A stretch of 64,000 nucleotides of DNA from the NCBI GenBank assembly GCA_001949185.1, contig BDGG01000001.1:5785478-5849477 (forward strand). Reading direction: 5' to 3'. The notes under the pieces are model-generated. The model searched no databases. It saw nothing but the letters and a program-made list of their open reading frames with translations, and was not told the DNA's origin. The stretch comes from Ramazzottius varieornatus. Taxonomy: Eukaryota; Tardigrada; Eutardigrada; Parachela; Ramazzottiidae. This document shows positions 12,201 to 25,783 of this stretch, one piece after another. Made by a program: the position numbers and the translations under genes. Every line of letters starts with the position of its first letter. The stretch's first letter is position 1.

Positions 12201-15200
12201 CGACTAAAGCGGATGTCCACGTCATCGCGGAACAACTTCGGGTCATTCTTGATGGAGTTCGGCATAGTGACGGACGAGGCTTCGTTCATGGCGGCACTGA
12301 GCAAATCCGAACAACGTAAATTCTCCAGACACTACGACACAAATACACGTACCAGTTTCTATTCCCAGAACGCATAATTAGTTCTCCACCCACAAATCAA
12401 TTACGTCGAAAACGTTGACGGGTAAAAACCTGACACCCTTGACACAACATTCACCAGGCAATATTCCGGTGAGTCCTTCTGCTTACCTGGAGGATATCCG
12501 CTGTCCATGCCAGCTTTTCCTCTTCGGAGGCGGCGACCAAATGGACGGTCATGGGAGTGGGTTTCTGATCAATGACCAGCTTAAAGTCTCTGCCGTGGTA
12601 CTCGCTGTTGTGGCCTTTATGTTGATTGCCCGCATCGGCTGCGTGCGGCTGGAGATGACTGCTAGCACCTTGGTCTGTACAAATAAACCCACCAAAATAA
12701 CTTTACTTAGACTCTGTCAGTCAGACACATCAAAGTAAGATCAACACACATGGAGCGCTGGCAGATGACGTGAGCATGGTCGTTTCCCCCAGTGGCGAAG
12801 TCCTACTGTCGGTAGCAACGAGAAAGTGCGCCACTGGCGATAACGAGCATGTTCACGTCTGTTTGTCAACTTCCCACATACCGTCTTCGTCGTTCATTTC
12901 GCTGGTATCCTCAATCAGCGTGACTTCGTGGAGGGGAACCTTGCCGACCGTCTTGGCCAGATGGAGCTTGCCATTGGTGGTGGAACGGCTGGTGATGATG
13001 AGGTGGTTGGTGAAGAGGAAGCACTGCCGCACCACTTCCGACTTGTCGTTGCTGCCGCTACCGATGGAGCGCGTGAAGCGTGAACTTCGCGCTCGGGAAG
13101 AGCCTCCTTCCTTCAAGACATGAATTAGCGTACCTACACACAAACACAAACAACACCAACATCAGCCATGATCCCTCTCAATGATCAAACACACACACAC
13201 ACACACACACACACAAAGGATGATTGAGCTCTTAGCGTCGGTTGACCTGGGCAAGAGCAGAGGTAAGCAGGGAAAGATTTTGTGGAAAGAGCTTTGTGAT
13301 GATGAGATAGATGCGGTAAGCAAGTCATAAGACCAGATCAATCTGTCTTTGGCCAGCTCTGGAAGGATCTCGTGTGACGTTACGTGGTGCCAAAGACTGC
13401 GTCAGCCGTTTCTCCCCGTACTCCTGTCACTGTGTGTGTATGTGTGTTCATGCCTTCAAAGCTTCCTCCTCCCGGTCCGGTTCCTGGCTCGGTGTATGCA
13501 TGCTCACTCCTGCCTACCGTATTCCCTTCTGTGTGGAGTGCGTCTCTGTGCTGGTAATTACACACTCACTGCCGACTTTGCAGCCACATTTGCCGGGGAT
13601 AAAAAAGACAAGACCCTCTCGAGCCCTCGACGCGCATCCGACCGACCGATCGATACGACGATACCCAACAGACGTTCGCGCTTCCTGAGTCCCCCTCTAC
13701 TATATACGCCGCAGCACAATGGATGGCGCATTTGTGCAAACCTAGCCAAGCTTTCGCCGTATTACTATCCGTCCCGTGTTGCCCATCCGAAACCTAGACC
13801 AACTTCATGCAGAGTTCCTCACGCTTTTACACCTTCAGGCGCGATGAGGAAACATGGTCTTGCACGCCTGTTTAAATTTTAGCGCTGGGATACTGACTTC
13901 ATCGGCTGGAGGAAGCCGTACGTTGTGCGGTACATTCCGTTAGGCTCTCTTTCCGAGGGACCGGAAAAGAGAGCTCTAACATAGTGAACAATTATCGACC
14001 TTGTCACCATAGGGTATCATGCTGACGTAGTCGTAACTACCAGATAAAGATCAACGAGTTTAACACAAGTTCTGACTGAATGCCTCACTTCTACTTCGGC
14101 GCACCTGGGAATCTTCTTTCGCCTCGTACGTTTGCGGAGTTAAACTAAGCAAACATGATCTCCGAAGATAAGCTTACCTTGACGGACGAAGATCTGGTTG
14201 ACGTCCAGCAATATGTCGCAGCCTTCCACAATCATCCGCTCGATACCCAGATTCTTCCGGATATTCTCTGTCTCACTGACTTCATCGTGCATCACCTATA
14301 AAAATCCGAACAAAAGTTGTGTGCATTCAAGTACAGTGACAGCAACTAAACGGTATCAGTTTCCGGTGAATCTTTTTGAGACAATTCTTCAGCAGCGCCA
14401 TCCATGAAGAACCCATGAGAACATGGTACTTCGCAAGACCGTCTTCCCACCTGGCGCACATTTTCGGCCAATTACAATGGAACCGTGCGCCAATCGAGAT
14501 AACAATCATGTTCAGCTCATTTACCGACGTCCCATTTGTATCAACTCACCCGACTGAGTTCTTCCAGGCGGTTCTTAGCATACTCCAAGCTCTTCCTTTC
14601 CACATGATCATGCGGTGTATGAGCTAAAAGCTCGTGTAGTGTCACAATGTACCGCGGGATCTGGTTCATGGGGTACGTCAGGAACTGCTCGAGGGACCTT
14701 CCTTGCACAATCAGCTTGTCTTCCAGCTTCCTCAGCAGGCTGGCGAACTCCGCATTCTGCTTGCACTCCGCTAGAACTTGTAGACTGTAGTGATGGTTGC
14801 GGACGTACTCTTGGTAGATGGACAGCATGGGCAGTAGCATGTCGAAAAGATCCCCGAGCACTAATGTTGGCCAGTTGTCCATTCGTGCTATCAAGCCTTT
14901 CACGAAAATTTGGTGCAGAAAGAGAATCGTCTCACTAGAGAAGCGTGGATATCACATTAAATTTTTTCAGCATATATCGACAGAAAAGTTCGGTAGATTT
15001 ACCTGTTGAGGAAAATCGAGTTGACGTCTTCATGCGTGATAGGTGGCGTCTTGCTACTAGCAGCCATTTTCAATGGGCGGAAGAAGCACGTCACCAACAT
15101 CTGGATTTGCTGAACATATTCCTGTGGAAAAAGAGTACAAATGAAGTGCTATCGTATTACGCCAAATTAATCAACGATGACATTGCAAATCTATAACGGT

Positions 15201-18200
15201 GGAGTCTACCAGCACTGATATGAAACTTAAGAAGAGCAGAATCCATTTGACACGTCATTACCTGTTCGCATTCGACCATTGCAAAGACCAGGCTGTTTCG
15301 TTTCCGCATGTTCTCAGCATGCGGTGAACGAATGTACTCCTCGACAATTTGTTTCCACCTTCTTCGACATAGCCAACCACGAAAGAAACTTTGAACTTTC
15401 TGGATCTTCTTGATATCGATGGTCTCTGAGTTCAGAGCAGCATGCGGACCATTCTGCGAGTCGTTCTGATCCGCCACGAAGCGTGGATGGAACTCATTGG
15501 CCATACTACCCGGTGTCTGCCCGCCAGCAGCGGTAGCGTTGTTGATCAACCCGGAAGAGGACATCGTATTCATGTGACGCTTGTAGGTCCGCAGCTAAAA
15601 AACCAGTAAGCTGAGAGCTGCGCAAATGAACAGAATCAGATCGTCGTATCAAGTCGCGCACGTTTTCAACCAAGAACAATCACGGCGTGCGCTACTTGGA
15701 GAGAGGATCTTGTCGAGTATATTTTTCTCTCAAGTGGCGCACGCCATCGGTGTTACTGGCTGACAGAGCGCGCTACGTCGGACAACGATTTGTTTCGATT
15801 CATTTGCCCATGTCCAGTTTCTCACCAACCGTAAAAAGGGGTCTTGCAGCTAAGGGCTATGAATATGTGGAAGATCGTACCTCAGTTCGGAGTTTGCTGA
15901 TTTCGGTTGTCAGTTCGTCGCATTGTTGGCGCAGCTGCCACTTTGACGTCTTCTCACTTTCCACAATGTGCAACAAGTGCAAGTGCTTCTGCTCCAGTTC
16001 TTCCTTCTGCTGTAAAATCTTGTTGAAACTGTAAGGCAAAACCCACGAGTATTTCGACGTGATACAAAAGTGTAATCTGGTGATTCATGGGATTTGCAGA
16101 GAAGATAACTATCGTCTTCACCTGGCCTGGGTGATAGCGTCCACCCATGCTGAGCAGATTGCATCGTTCTCCGTACAGAACTCATACTGCTTCAGGTTTT
16201 CCTTCCGATATGACACCACAAAGCAGTGCTACAAAAAAATATTGCGGAGTTAACTTTAATAGTTGAAGCAGTGATATGAGATGGATAAAGTCGATCGACA
16301 CAATTATGGGCTTAAGCCTCTGCCAGCAGGATCTTGCCAATTTCCTACGACCGGATGCACTGTTCGCCGCATCTCATCACATAACGCGAATTCGTAAATG
16401 CCTGACGCCGCTGGAACCCATGAGGGGGACCTGCTTGATAGCACAAACAGAAGGTAGAATATCTTCGACTCGGGATGAGCTTTCAAAGAACAATTCATCA
16501 ACCGGCGTTCCTGCTAGTCAAGTCCGTAAAATGCCACCCTAATGACCGCCCTCTCAATGTGGCGGGGTCAGTTTTCACGATCTCAACCAGCGGCAGCATT
16601 CTGTCAACAGGCGACTGCCAACCTTGCAAAGACCCCTACAGCTCGCAAAAGGTTATTCATGCAGAGCGCGAGGAAGCCATACGTCAACTGAAATAAGATT
16701 GATATGGTCTCGTTGCAAATGGAAAGACGGAGTTAGTTGGGCATGGCAAGCAAGGAAACCTGTGCCAGACTTCAAGACTGTTGAAACCTTTCCACCTAAT
16801 GACGACAGCGGCTCTTTCCAAAGGCAGGAAGTCGCGCCGCTACTGGCTTGTACAGCACGCGCAAATCTTCTACCTGGAAAACCTGAAAATAGGCTAGGTG
16901 GAGTACAATGCGATGCCGTTAGGCGTGTTTGACGCTCAAGAAAATCTTTCCGCGAATACAAGCAAAATCCTCCGTCTGCAGACACACTAGGGTGAAGGTC
17001 CAATCAAGCTCAAAGTAAACTCTGATGTGCTTTCTGATTTCCCACGATTTCCGGGCAATCCTTGCGGCCTTGATTGCAGCCTTGAACACGTCACAACTAA
17101 TAGCACCTCACTCAGTCCACTGAGTCGGTTTTTGCAACTGGGGTTGTTTCGTTGCGCGCAAAGTATACACGGTTGTGAAAAGATGCGACGTACTGCGACC
17201 CTCGAAAAGCAATTCAATTTTGCCGAAGTTGCTCCTCGTTTATCATCGTTGGCAGCTGCCATCACATTCCTTCCTTCTAATTGCCGCATTGTGCTACCGA
17301 ATTACCTGGTATTAGCCTTCGCCCCATGGCTTCTTCCACTATTTCGCTACCACAAAAACCGCAGCACCAATAATAACGCTAAGCTTTGGAACAAAGACTC
17401 AGCTTGCTTGACACCCTCAAAATTTATTACATAAAAGGTCACAGTCATGCAGTTTTTCCATCCTACGCACTTCACGCGTTCAGTATGCAATCTCGCCTTG
17501 GAAAAACGATTAAGTTATTACTTGTGACAAAGTAGCTTTTGTGGACGTCAGAGAAGCGCTTGCTTATTGGATCGTGTGATGGGATATTGATGGTAAGGGG
17601 AAGCGAGCGTTAATCCATGAAAGTACCTCGGTGGCGCACCACCTTCGTGAATTACTAATCAGGCCGTGCGGAAGCGAGTTCCTGATGACAAGGCTTTAGC
17701 TCCGAGTTATGTGCAACGCTAGCTATGCCAGAACAACGAACGCATGGGGCTGCATCCGGCCAGACTATGCGGTACAGAGGAAGAAAGGATGTCAAAATGA
17801 AAGCTCCACGAACAAGAGGATTATTGTTTGTGCTGGTGTAAAGTACCCACCCTCGAACGCATACTGCCATGTCTCCCTCACAGGAAACGTGGGAGAAAAC
17901 CTGGCCGTACGTCTTTTACGGAGGCTCTGAATTTCAGTGAAAAGAGATTTATGTACAGTGGGAGAACCCTAGACCGTAATCGGGCCTTGAGGGGCCGCAC
18001 CACGCCAGGAATTAGCTATTTGTCGTATCAGGTTCAACCGGCAATCTGAGCTGGCCTTCCCGAAAGAAGAAGCGTTTAGTGATAAGCTTATAATTACACA
18101 CACACACACACAAAAACTCTCGCCCATCCAGTCGACATTAAAATCTCCACGTCTGCAAAAGATATGAGCTATGCGGGTTTTTGAATTTGTTTCGAAAGCT

Positions 18201-19228
18201 GTTAAGTCATTCCTTCAACGATTGCAAGAAAGCAGGTGTCAACCGATGGGAAAATGAAAATTGAAAAGTACTTTGATCAGCAAACAACTGGCTAGAAGCG
18301 GAAATCGCCACTTTGCTGTTCGTTCCTTTGATAAGGAACACGATCAAGTCACGACTTGCTTATTTCAATATAATGTGGAGTATCTCAACAGAGGACACCC
18401 GCTCGTCTAAATTTAGCTTGAGAAGAGATCAAGAGTGGATTCAACAAACACAGGCCTGGCGATCGGGATGCAAAGTAATGAAAGCGATCAACAGGCAGAA
18501 AACCATCCCCCTTTCGTTCACAAAACGCATACGCGCACACGTCGGTATGCTCCACTTTCCCCGTCAGTCAGCGCGAAACAGCCCCATCACCGTCAAAAGT
18601 CACTGTATCTCAAGCAACGCAACCACGGTGCAAATAAAAAATGTTCATTTGGGGTAATTTACGGGCTGATTTACGAGCGAACCTTTCCCCCTTTCATAGA
18701 ACAGCCCCGACCAACAGCAGAGTTGAACGCGTCGTACTGGCACGGCCATATGTGGAAAAGCCACCACGTCTCCACAGGGAGTATTTCAATAGGGAAAGAA
18801 ACTACCGTCAGCGAATAACGAAACCTCACTTTACTGTTTCCGGCATGACGTTGCAAAACCGAGCCTATTTCTCGAACAGTACGTTGTGGGGAATTTGAGG
18901 GTTACTGTACCTGGTTGTCCGGAACGACGTCCTTATCTTTGGTACTGTGGCGCGGACTGGACAGGATCACGCGTTCACAGTAGGATCCTTCCAGGAAAAG
19001 CACACCTAGTGGTCGACTGGCTGTGACGTTCTCGAAGTAGAAGAGGAGGTTTTGGTGAAGCAGAAACCAGCGCTGCGTCCAGTTCTTCTCGCCGAGACTG
19101 CGCTTGCTCATGTTGCCGGCATAGCACTGGCCGTTCGACTTGGACTTGGCCACTTCTTGGCGAGCACGTTCGGCCAGGAAGAGCAGCTGTTGATCGTGGA
19201 TACGGATGGAACGCTGCATAGCGTGCAT
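6289..19228 (-). CDS. RASGRF: Ras-specific guanine nucleotide-releasing factor (RasGRF orthologue)
   Basis: Exchange factor that would activate Ras through a C-terminal CDC25 domain and Rho-type GTPases through a DH-PH unit, at membranes and under Ca/calmodulin control. About 18 coding exons run right to left with family order complete: N-terminal PH (19228-18911, 16231-16134), coiled coil (16027-15882), IQ motif with [10 protein letters not shown] and [10 protein letters not shown] (15595-15265), DH (15122-15002, 14939-14548, 14297-14180), second PH (13134-12884, 12677-12490, 12330-12173), RasGEF-N (10531-10350), Ser/Pro-rich linkers (10230-10007, 9542-8808, 8612-8056) and CDC25 (8056-6289, five exons) with FIEEGTPNY and NFSKMRM. 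Exon ends are approximate to a few bases. Stop is at 6289. The start is ATG 19228 or 19219. No disabling change was seen. The two linker exons are low-complexity and longer than needed for the core. Confidence 0.93.
11093..11301. repeat. Palindromic MITE, TACACGCACGA family, copy A
   Basis: Ends are flanked by TA (11091-11092 and 11302-11303). The first and last about 50 bp are reverse complements (both contain GAGAAATTATGGGGCCAGTA). The centre holds ACGTACGTACGTGCTTCCG-like sequence shared with the copies at 34798-34975 and 59894-61585. TA flanks suggest mobilisation by a Tc1/mariner-type transposase. It lies in a RasGRF intron. Confidence 0.8.
13188..13216. repeat. (CA)n microsatellite
   Basis: About 14 CA units in the intron just upstream (in gene sense) of the RasGRF second-PH exon. 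A shorter CA run lies at about 18098-18112. Confidence 0.9.
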
Positions 19229-19253
19229 CCTCGATCACTTCCTTGTTCCGCAA

Positions 19254-22200
19254 AACGGTCAGGCAATAAGAATACTACGAAAACCCATTGTATGGAAATT
19301 TGGAAAATCTGAGAGAAATCAATGTCTAGAATGGATATCTGGCGGTTGCGTCAGTAAAAGAAGGTGGATAGATAATAAGGGCTAATATCCGAGGGTACTT
19401 TTCGAATAGTAAGGTGCTACGTAAAAGGTTAGCAGGAGTTCCAGACGTATGCGCGAAGCAACAGCTAGTCCTCCCGACGCGGGTAACAGGTTGAAACGAT
19501 AGCGAGGGAAAAGGCAAGCCGATTGAATAATCAGCTCCGGATCCTCGGGTGTTTGGCACTATAGGCCCAAGCTATCCCGGCCAAGATTATTATAAGGAAA
19601 ATGAGAAACGGAAGAGCGAGCAGGGATCACGCGAGAAGCTAGCAACCTGGCTTACGGCCTAGCTAAGCCTCCATGCTATTACAGCTCGCACTCCGGCTGT
19701 AGTTGTGGCTCAGAAGGCAGGGCGAAGGTAACCTCATCAAGCCTTATAGTCTCTGGACAGAGCGCCAGGGATAAACCACGAATAAGGAAACGGGAGAAGG
19801 GAAAGTGCGATCGACGCGTATACTGTAATTTTCTGGATGGAGTAATGATCATATGAGCGGTTGGTCCTGTATGTACGTACAGTCAGACGGGAACCCTAAC
19901 AGGGTTCGCCGTTCCGCCTTGACTTATTCCTTCAGGGAAATCGCTTGTCCACTTGACTTGATAGGACGTCACTCTGGCAGCTGCCACCAACGCCAATTGT
20001 GCTCAGTCAGGCACACGGAAAAAGAGGAAGAAATTTACCTTTCGCGGTACGCAAGCGTAGACTTCGAAGGAAGAAACAGGTTCCAACCCACACATCAATC
20101 CCACATTAAACAGACTTTTCTGCAAGCTTGTTTTTGCTTTCCTACGCCTGTCTGATTTTCCACACGCGCCATTTTCCGCATCACTGCACCACAAGTGCAG
20201 TTCCAGCTCGATCTCGTGTGTCAGCACGATCCCGAAGAAGTCATGCGCGAATCGATTACCACGTGGATTCCATAAAACAATCAACATTCAACACATTCGC
20301 GTAAGCCAAAAAAGATGGAACACACCCAACCTGTCGCAAACCCCACTTACATCTCTGGTCGTACGAGAAAAAGAAATTTCGTTTGTGATGGATTGGGGTG
20401 TGACAGAATAGTGTACAACCCACACCGTTCGTTCATACATCATGCTGTAATGGCCGGGAAGGAGGTCAAGTAATGAAAAAAGTTTTTCGATCTGAAATTC
20501 GAACACGTTTCTCCATTTTTCCATTCATAAAAAGTTAGAATCGACATAATGGACCGAGAGCAGAAGCAAAACCTCTAGCATTTGTTCTGAAAGCTGCGGC
20601 GAACTGCAAGAAGAACACAAAAGCCGATGTTGAAAGCTCGAAAGGTCCCCAAAGAGTGGAGTGCTGAGGTGGGCTGGATGTTGGAGGCCAATTTTTATAC
20701 GAACGTTTTTGACTTCAAATCAACTTCTTCAAAATTGAGTTACGGAGAATAATGAAGGGGGATGGTGTGGTAACTTTACCGTCCCTGGCCGTGGCTCAGA
20801 GTTCCGAAAAACTGTTCGCCCTTCTAAGATGATATTCTGGAAAATTTCAGGCGACCAGCAACCAATACGTCCTCATATGGAGGATTTGATGTAAAACGGA
20901 CAGACGTGCGGAGTAATGCTGTTTCACGTCATTCTGACGTCAAAACATGTTCAATCTGTAATCCAGACCCCTCGAGATTTCTTCCTGTCGCAGGCATCTG
21001 ATCACTGGTCAGCCGTCTAAATACTGTAGACCTCGGTTTCGTGTCTTCTAATGTTTTGTACATCAGACTGCGTTGTCAGTTTGGCTTTGCCCACAGGGTG
21101 CCAAAACTTTAGAGCAGACTCATGGGTCGTGAGCAATTCGGGGAGCGATATTCTTATGAAAATTAAGCCGTCCATACCCATATACAGTCCGTTCAGGCCA
21201 CATCGCTACCGTTTCTGAAAATCAGAGCCCTCTCCATCACAACGTTTCACGTCGAAACTAGCATGCGTAGATAGCAAAAACAATGGCCTATCATAATCAA
21301 GAAAAAATTTGACAATTTCGACGTGGAAGGAGGTTTTCGGGCAAAACGGAAAATTCCAAGTTCCAAATTCATTTTATAAATCAGCTTGACTTTCATGTCG
21401 TTGTTTTCAGTCTTATATGATGAACTGAATAGTTTTACGTCTTTCAAACTCAAGTCGGAGGTTGCTACTTAGAAATGCGGTCTACGAGATTAATTGTTTC
21501 CCCTTGGCACGACGTCTTTCCTACCGGACGTCAAACTTCCAGTTTTTCCCGGGTTGCCTCTCACTGAACCGGAACGCGCTATGGTTTCATGGAATCAGCT
21601 TAAGAAGTTTTACGAAACACCGTGAGAAACAAGGAGAAACTATCTTTGTAGATTTTCTGAAGCGCTATTTTTCAAGTGGTAGCGATGTGGTCCGAACGGG
21701 CTGTAATACATATGTATATCTCAATCAAATAAAGAGCTTCACGGACTGGAATCTTTAGACCAGTTTTGGTTATGGTACAATGATGCTCTAATGACTACAA
21801 AGAAACTTCGAATTCGAAGGGAGATTACTCAACCTATGCACTGTAAAAGCCGCTCCTTCAGCCGAAAGGTTTCTACACCTCTTGTCTTGCTCCGTGAATA
21901 TTTTGAGATTTTCTGAAAAAGGCCGGTAGTTAAGGACGTCGACCAGTGAACAGTAAAAAGAGACAAGGCATAGGCAGGGCTCTTCTCACTGCTCGACCGG
22001 TCAATCGAAAGTTCAAGTAACTTCCTCGTTCGAAGAAATTTCGTTTGATTTCGCCTATGGAACTTTCAGATGCATAACAAACTTCTGTGGTGGGCGAAGG
22101 TTTCCCCTTCACGGCAAGATACTTTGCGAAATCGTGCTCAAGAACCCCGCTTGCGGGTTAGTCTTCCCCTAATGACGACAGCCAGGACCAAACTTTTGTT

Positions 22201-22699
22201 ATCGGCAATCATCAGGATGGAGCTCAAGAGAGGCGAGTGGTGTACTCGAGGATGGCGATAGCAGGCGATCACAACCCCGCTAGGCAAATACGTTGTTGCC
22301 GACCGGAAATTATAGGCAGCAAGGCCAGAACCCAACAGATGTTACTCATTTCCATGAACCCACTCCCTTTCGTCAACACTACACTTGGTCAAGTTGGCTC
22401 CTCCACCTCAAGAAGGTCGAACCCTTCCGGAATAATCCCATACCTTACTCTGGTTTTGGTTGGGTTTTGAAGTATTGTATCTCATCGGAACTCACAGTTT
22501 TCACTATTGCACCTCGCAATATACTAAATAATCTAGCCTGCACCGGAATAATGAACCATGCTAGAATGCAAGGTTGCGAGATGTTTTTCTGAACGACAAA
22601 CACTGCCTCACGAAGTATTTATAGTGTGTTACGTGAACTTCTCGACGACGGATCATCTCTTCTGACGTTTTTCCAAGCTAGCCAGCCAAATTAATTTAC
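19254..22699. other. Stretch without a supported gene
   Basis: About 3.4 kb upstream of RasGRF. Open frames here (for example 20003-20287, 21462-21758) have no splice-consistent partners, no recognisable domain and no start context of note. The RasGRF promoter should lie at its left edge. Nothing else could be supported. Confidence 0.4.
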
Positions 22700-22821
22700 C
22701 GTAATGCTTCATGAACTTCGCGAAGTGACGTCACAGGTACGCGTAGGGTTAACGGGTATGATGACGCTTGCAGCACGCGCTCACTATGATGTAATTCGCG
22801 AAGTTCATGAAGCATTACAGT
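22700..22821. repeat. MITE, TGTAATGCTTC family, second copy
   Basis: Inverted ends (GTAATGCTTCATGAACTTCG on the left and its near-exact reverse complement on the right, about 26 bp each) enclose about 70 bp with TGACGTCA near the left arm. It is more palindromic than the copy at 4270-4411. Confidence 0.8.
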
Positions 22822-23562
22822 AAGCCTCGACAGCTGCGCCGATTTTAGATCTCACCAAACTCATTCAAGACGACGGTTTTTCCACGTTTCCATCAATAGG
22901 GATAAGGAACCATACAGTCAAGCTCTGTTCTCAGTTTATGGAACTTGTTGGTGAACGGCTCTACGATACGACTTGTAACGTACAGTAGTACTACAAATAG
23001 TTTGTTTTCTTCACAGCCATCATTCATGAAACGTCTTTAGCCTGTCGTGCCAGACAGCTATTTTTAATTATTTTTGACGCCATTCTAATTATTTCGCATT
23101 ATTTTTGACGCCATTCGTCACATTTTTTGACGTCCTTGCTTTGTTCATTATGGCCTAGTAATATGAGCCACGAAAAATTCCTTCCGGTGGAAAATATCTC
23201 AGCATAATACTTGGAGAGCTAAAGCTCAAAGACTTCCAGGAATAAGGATCACGATTACTCACCGGTGTGGTGCTGCCGTCTTGTGGCATCTTCTCGGGGA
23301 AGAAGCGGCTAACTTGACTCCGCCTTCTCAACTTGTCCTGTTGGTTGAAAAACACGTCAAGGCACGGACCTAAGTCACGGCACGAACCTGTCAACAGGCA
23401 ATGGTCTGACGTCATTGGTTGCCTTTGTATGATCTGATCCAGCGGCGCATCTGCCGGATGTCGGTCTCTTCATCTTCATTCCTCCTTCCCACCTGCCGTT
23501 CCCTTGGCTTCTCTCGATCAATAAATTAGTCTGCCACTAGAAATCTTGTTTCCTATAAGGAG

Positions 23563-25783
23563 ATGGATGCAGATAGTCTGAAGGAAGAAGGCATCAGCTT
23601 GCATCTGGAACGGAAAGGCATCGGTTTCATCCACGCGCCTCGCGTCCATCCCGAATCTACCGTACGCTCATTCTTCTTCTTACTAAAATCCTGGAATATG
23701 ACCGAATGATCAGCGAGTATTTTACAGGAAGTGGCTCGCTTACCTGCATGGATTCGTAAAGTAATCGATGCTTGGCAGCCGATTTCGCGAATATCCGAAG
23801 ACACAGTCAGCCTCAAATCCACCAAAAGCCATCCTTCGGCTGGCACGGCTGCAGAGGTGGAACAGCGTAAATTTTGCCTGGATTACGGAAGCGCTACCTC
23901 TGATTTGACTGGTAACGACGCGGACAAAGATCTCGACGAAGCGACCAAATTTGCATTGCTGGACGGAGCTGTTTGCAAACAGGTAAAAGCTGGTGAAGAA
24001 TTCCAGCCGGAATTGGAAATATGCACTTCGCTAATCAACAATCAATTGAAGTGCAATGAAAATATGAAATTCACTAATTCAGAGTTGTCAGCCTGTGTTA
24101 AGTCAAACGTTTGTCCGTGTAAGGTGATACTGTAAGGTGATGCAATGTATTACGTACTTCCGCCTTGTGGAATGCGCCGGAAACCGTTGTGTTTTGCAGA
24201 CCCGGAGTCTGATACGAATCGTTCTCAAGGATGACCGGTTGCCCATAACTTTCGTGACGGGACGGATACCTTCGCTGGGCAGTCTTTCAGGGCATGGAAT
24301 GGCTCGAGCAGAGAGTAAAATCATGACGGTGGACGACGCTTCTTCCGTGTGTCTTCTTTGGGTCGATCTCTTTGCCAATATGAACCCTGCCATGTCTTCC
24401 TTCGCGGACTATCTTACTCGCTGTCCAGCCGCCTTCCTTCTTCACGAAACCTTTGCTTTTGTTCCGCGACACTTTCCTGGCTTCGAATGGATCCGACCAT
24501 GGTACCCAAATTGCTCCATGTTTTAACTAACACCCCGTTTTCTATTTGGACGATGCTATACTGAGTGTACTCCGACGGGGTGTACAGGTGACGTACGGTA
24601 CGAGCCAAGTAGCATTCAGGGTACATTCCGAAGTATGTCCAGACCGAAAGTTAGGGCGTTTCGACAAAACGTCTGACAAATGGAAGATGCACTGCCGTTA
24701 GCGAACAACATGAACGATGAGTTGTTAATGGTGTGTTTGCAGGATGAGTGCGAAGCGAGCGGCATTCATTGGACTACAACATCCGTCGGATAATGAGATG
24801 TAATGAGCTAATTTTTATGGGTATTAGTCTAATGGCATGCCAGTGGTTCGTACAGCTGTTATAACTTGCTCGGAATATAACTGACGAGCGGGTCATCGTC
24901 TCCAGACGGTTCCTGGAGGACAACCACATTTACTATCAGACGGCGGACGAGCTAGCCAGCCGTGGAGCGGAAGATAGTATCGGACGTGCCTTGGCCGTCA
25001 TCAATCCACGGTACGAGTTCGCAAGGGTTCTTTTAATTGTTTCCGTGTGTCTGACGGGGGCGTGTTATGCCTTGTGTAACGTCTATATGCTGTAGAATCG
25101 ACCTGCCAATTCATCTAGTCATCAATTTCTTTGCACTGGACTGGAAACTAGCCACAATCAACGACTCGGCGGTAGAGCAGATAGACGAAACAGTTTTGGG
25201 GGGCGGCGCCATTCTCATACAGGATGCCTTAACGACCCTGGATGTTGTCCTCAAGACTGGTCAGTACGTGTCCAATATATCAATGCGACATTTATACCGT
25301 CTGTGGATCTTAGAAGGAATATTTAGCTTAATACTATGAACGCCGAGACTAATAAGGCTGAGGGCCGACAATCCTCGAACGGTTCCGTTGTTTTTGTTTT
25401 CCTAAGAAACCTCGATTCTAACGTTGTGAAGTCAGAACTCAAAAAGCGGTATGGTGTTTTTGGTTTTGTTGCCGAGTTCTGGCCAAGCTTGTCTTGTCCG
25501 CCTCTTCAGTCATGCTCTTTTCCTACGATTGTTTCAGTTTCTGAAAAGTTTAATGTTGTCGGACTGATTACCATTGGTTTCGCCTAGCACAGACTTTCTT
25601 CTGCAGAAATATCGACGGAATGTTTTGATATGCGTAGGTCGGTTGGGTGCTGTTGACATAGTGGAAGTGGAGCAGATTGCGCCACAAGACGTGAATAAGG
25701 CAACGGAAATTTTGACAGAAATGCTGCGGAATATCTCTGCGCATATCCAAAGCGAAGGCCATCACACGTCTTCCAGCCTTTGA
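23563..25783 (+). CDS. Arginase-fold protein lacking most metal ligands (probable pseudoenzyme)
   Basis: Seven exons (23563-23661, 23728-23982, 24200-24501, 24743-24799, 24906-25010, 25096-25259, 25593-25783) join in consistent phase to 390 codons. The protein is collinear with arginase: GIGFIHAP near residue 20, IPSLGSLSGHG (141-151) at the GGDHS region, VCLLWVDLFANMN (168-180) at the DAHTD region, PGFEWIRPWMSAK, FIGL, LPIHLVINFFALD (276-288) at the DVDGLDP region, and DIVEVE at the end. The expected Mn ligands His101, His126, Asp128, Asp232 and Asp234 (human ARG1 numbering) are Arg140, Phe176, Asn178, Asn283 and Phe285; only Asp174 remains. The Glu of the EVNP motif is kept. It therefore should not hydrolyse arginine. 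Intact reading through seven exons argues for a retained non-catalytic role rather than simple decay. Confidence 0.8.

Larger units (their letters stand above)
9679..15800. repeat. Dispersed short hairpin repeat (TGGCGCAC..GTGCGCCA) in RasGRF introns
   Basis: Related copies lie near 9679-9760, 10650-10710, 11875-11935, 14450-14525, 15655-15690 and 15730-15800, and outside this gene at 26724-26772. Each has TGGCGCAC and GTGCGCCA-like words about 25-30 bp apart, often around GGCCAATNACAATGGAA. The intron copies at 9.7, 14.5 and 15.8 kb are followed by TTCAG(C/T)TCATTTACC-like sequence, so the repeat unit is about 100 bp. The range given spans the RasGRF copies only and is not one continuous element. 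Confidence 0.6.
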
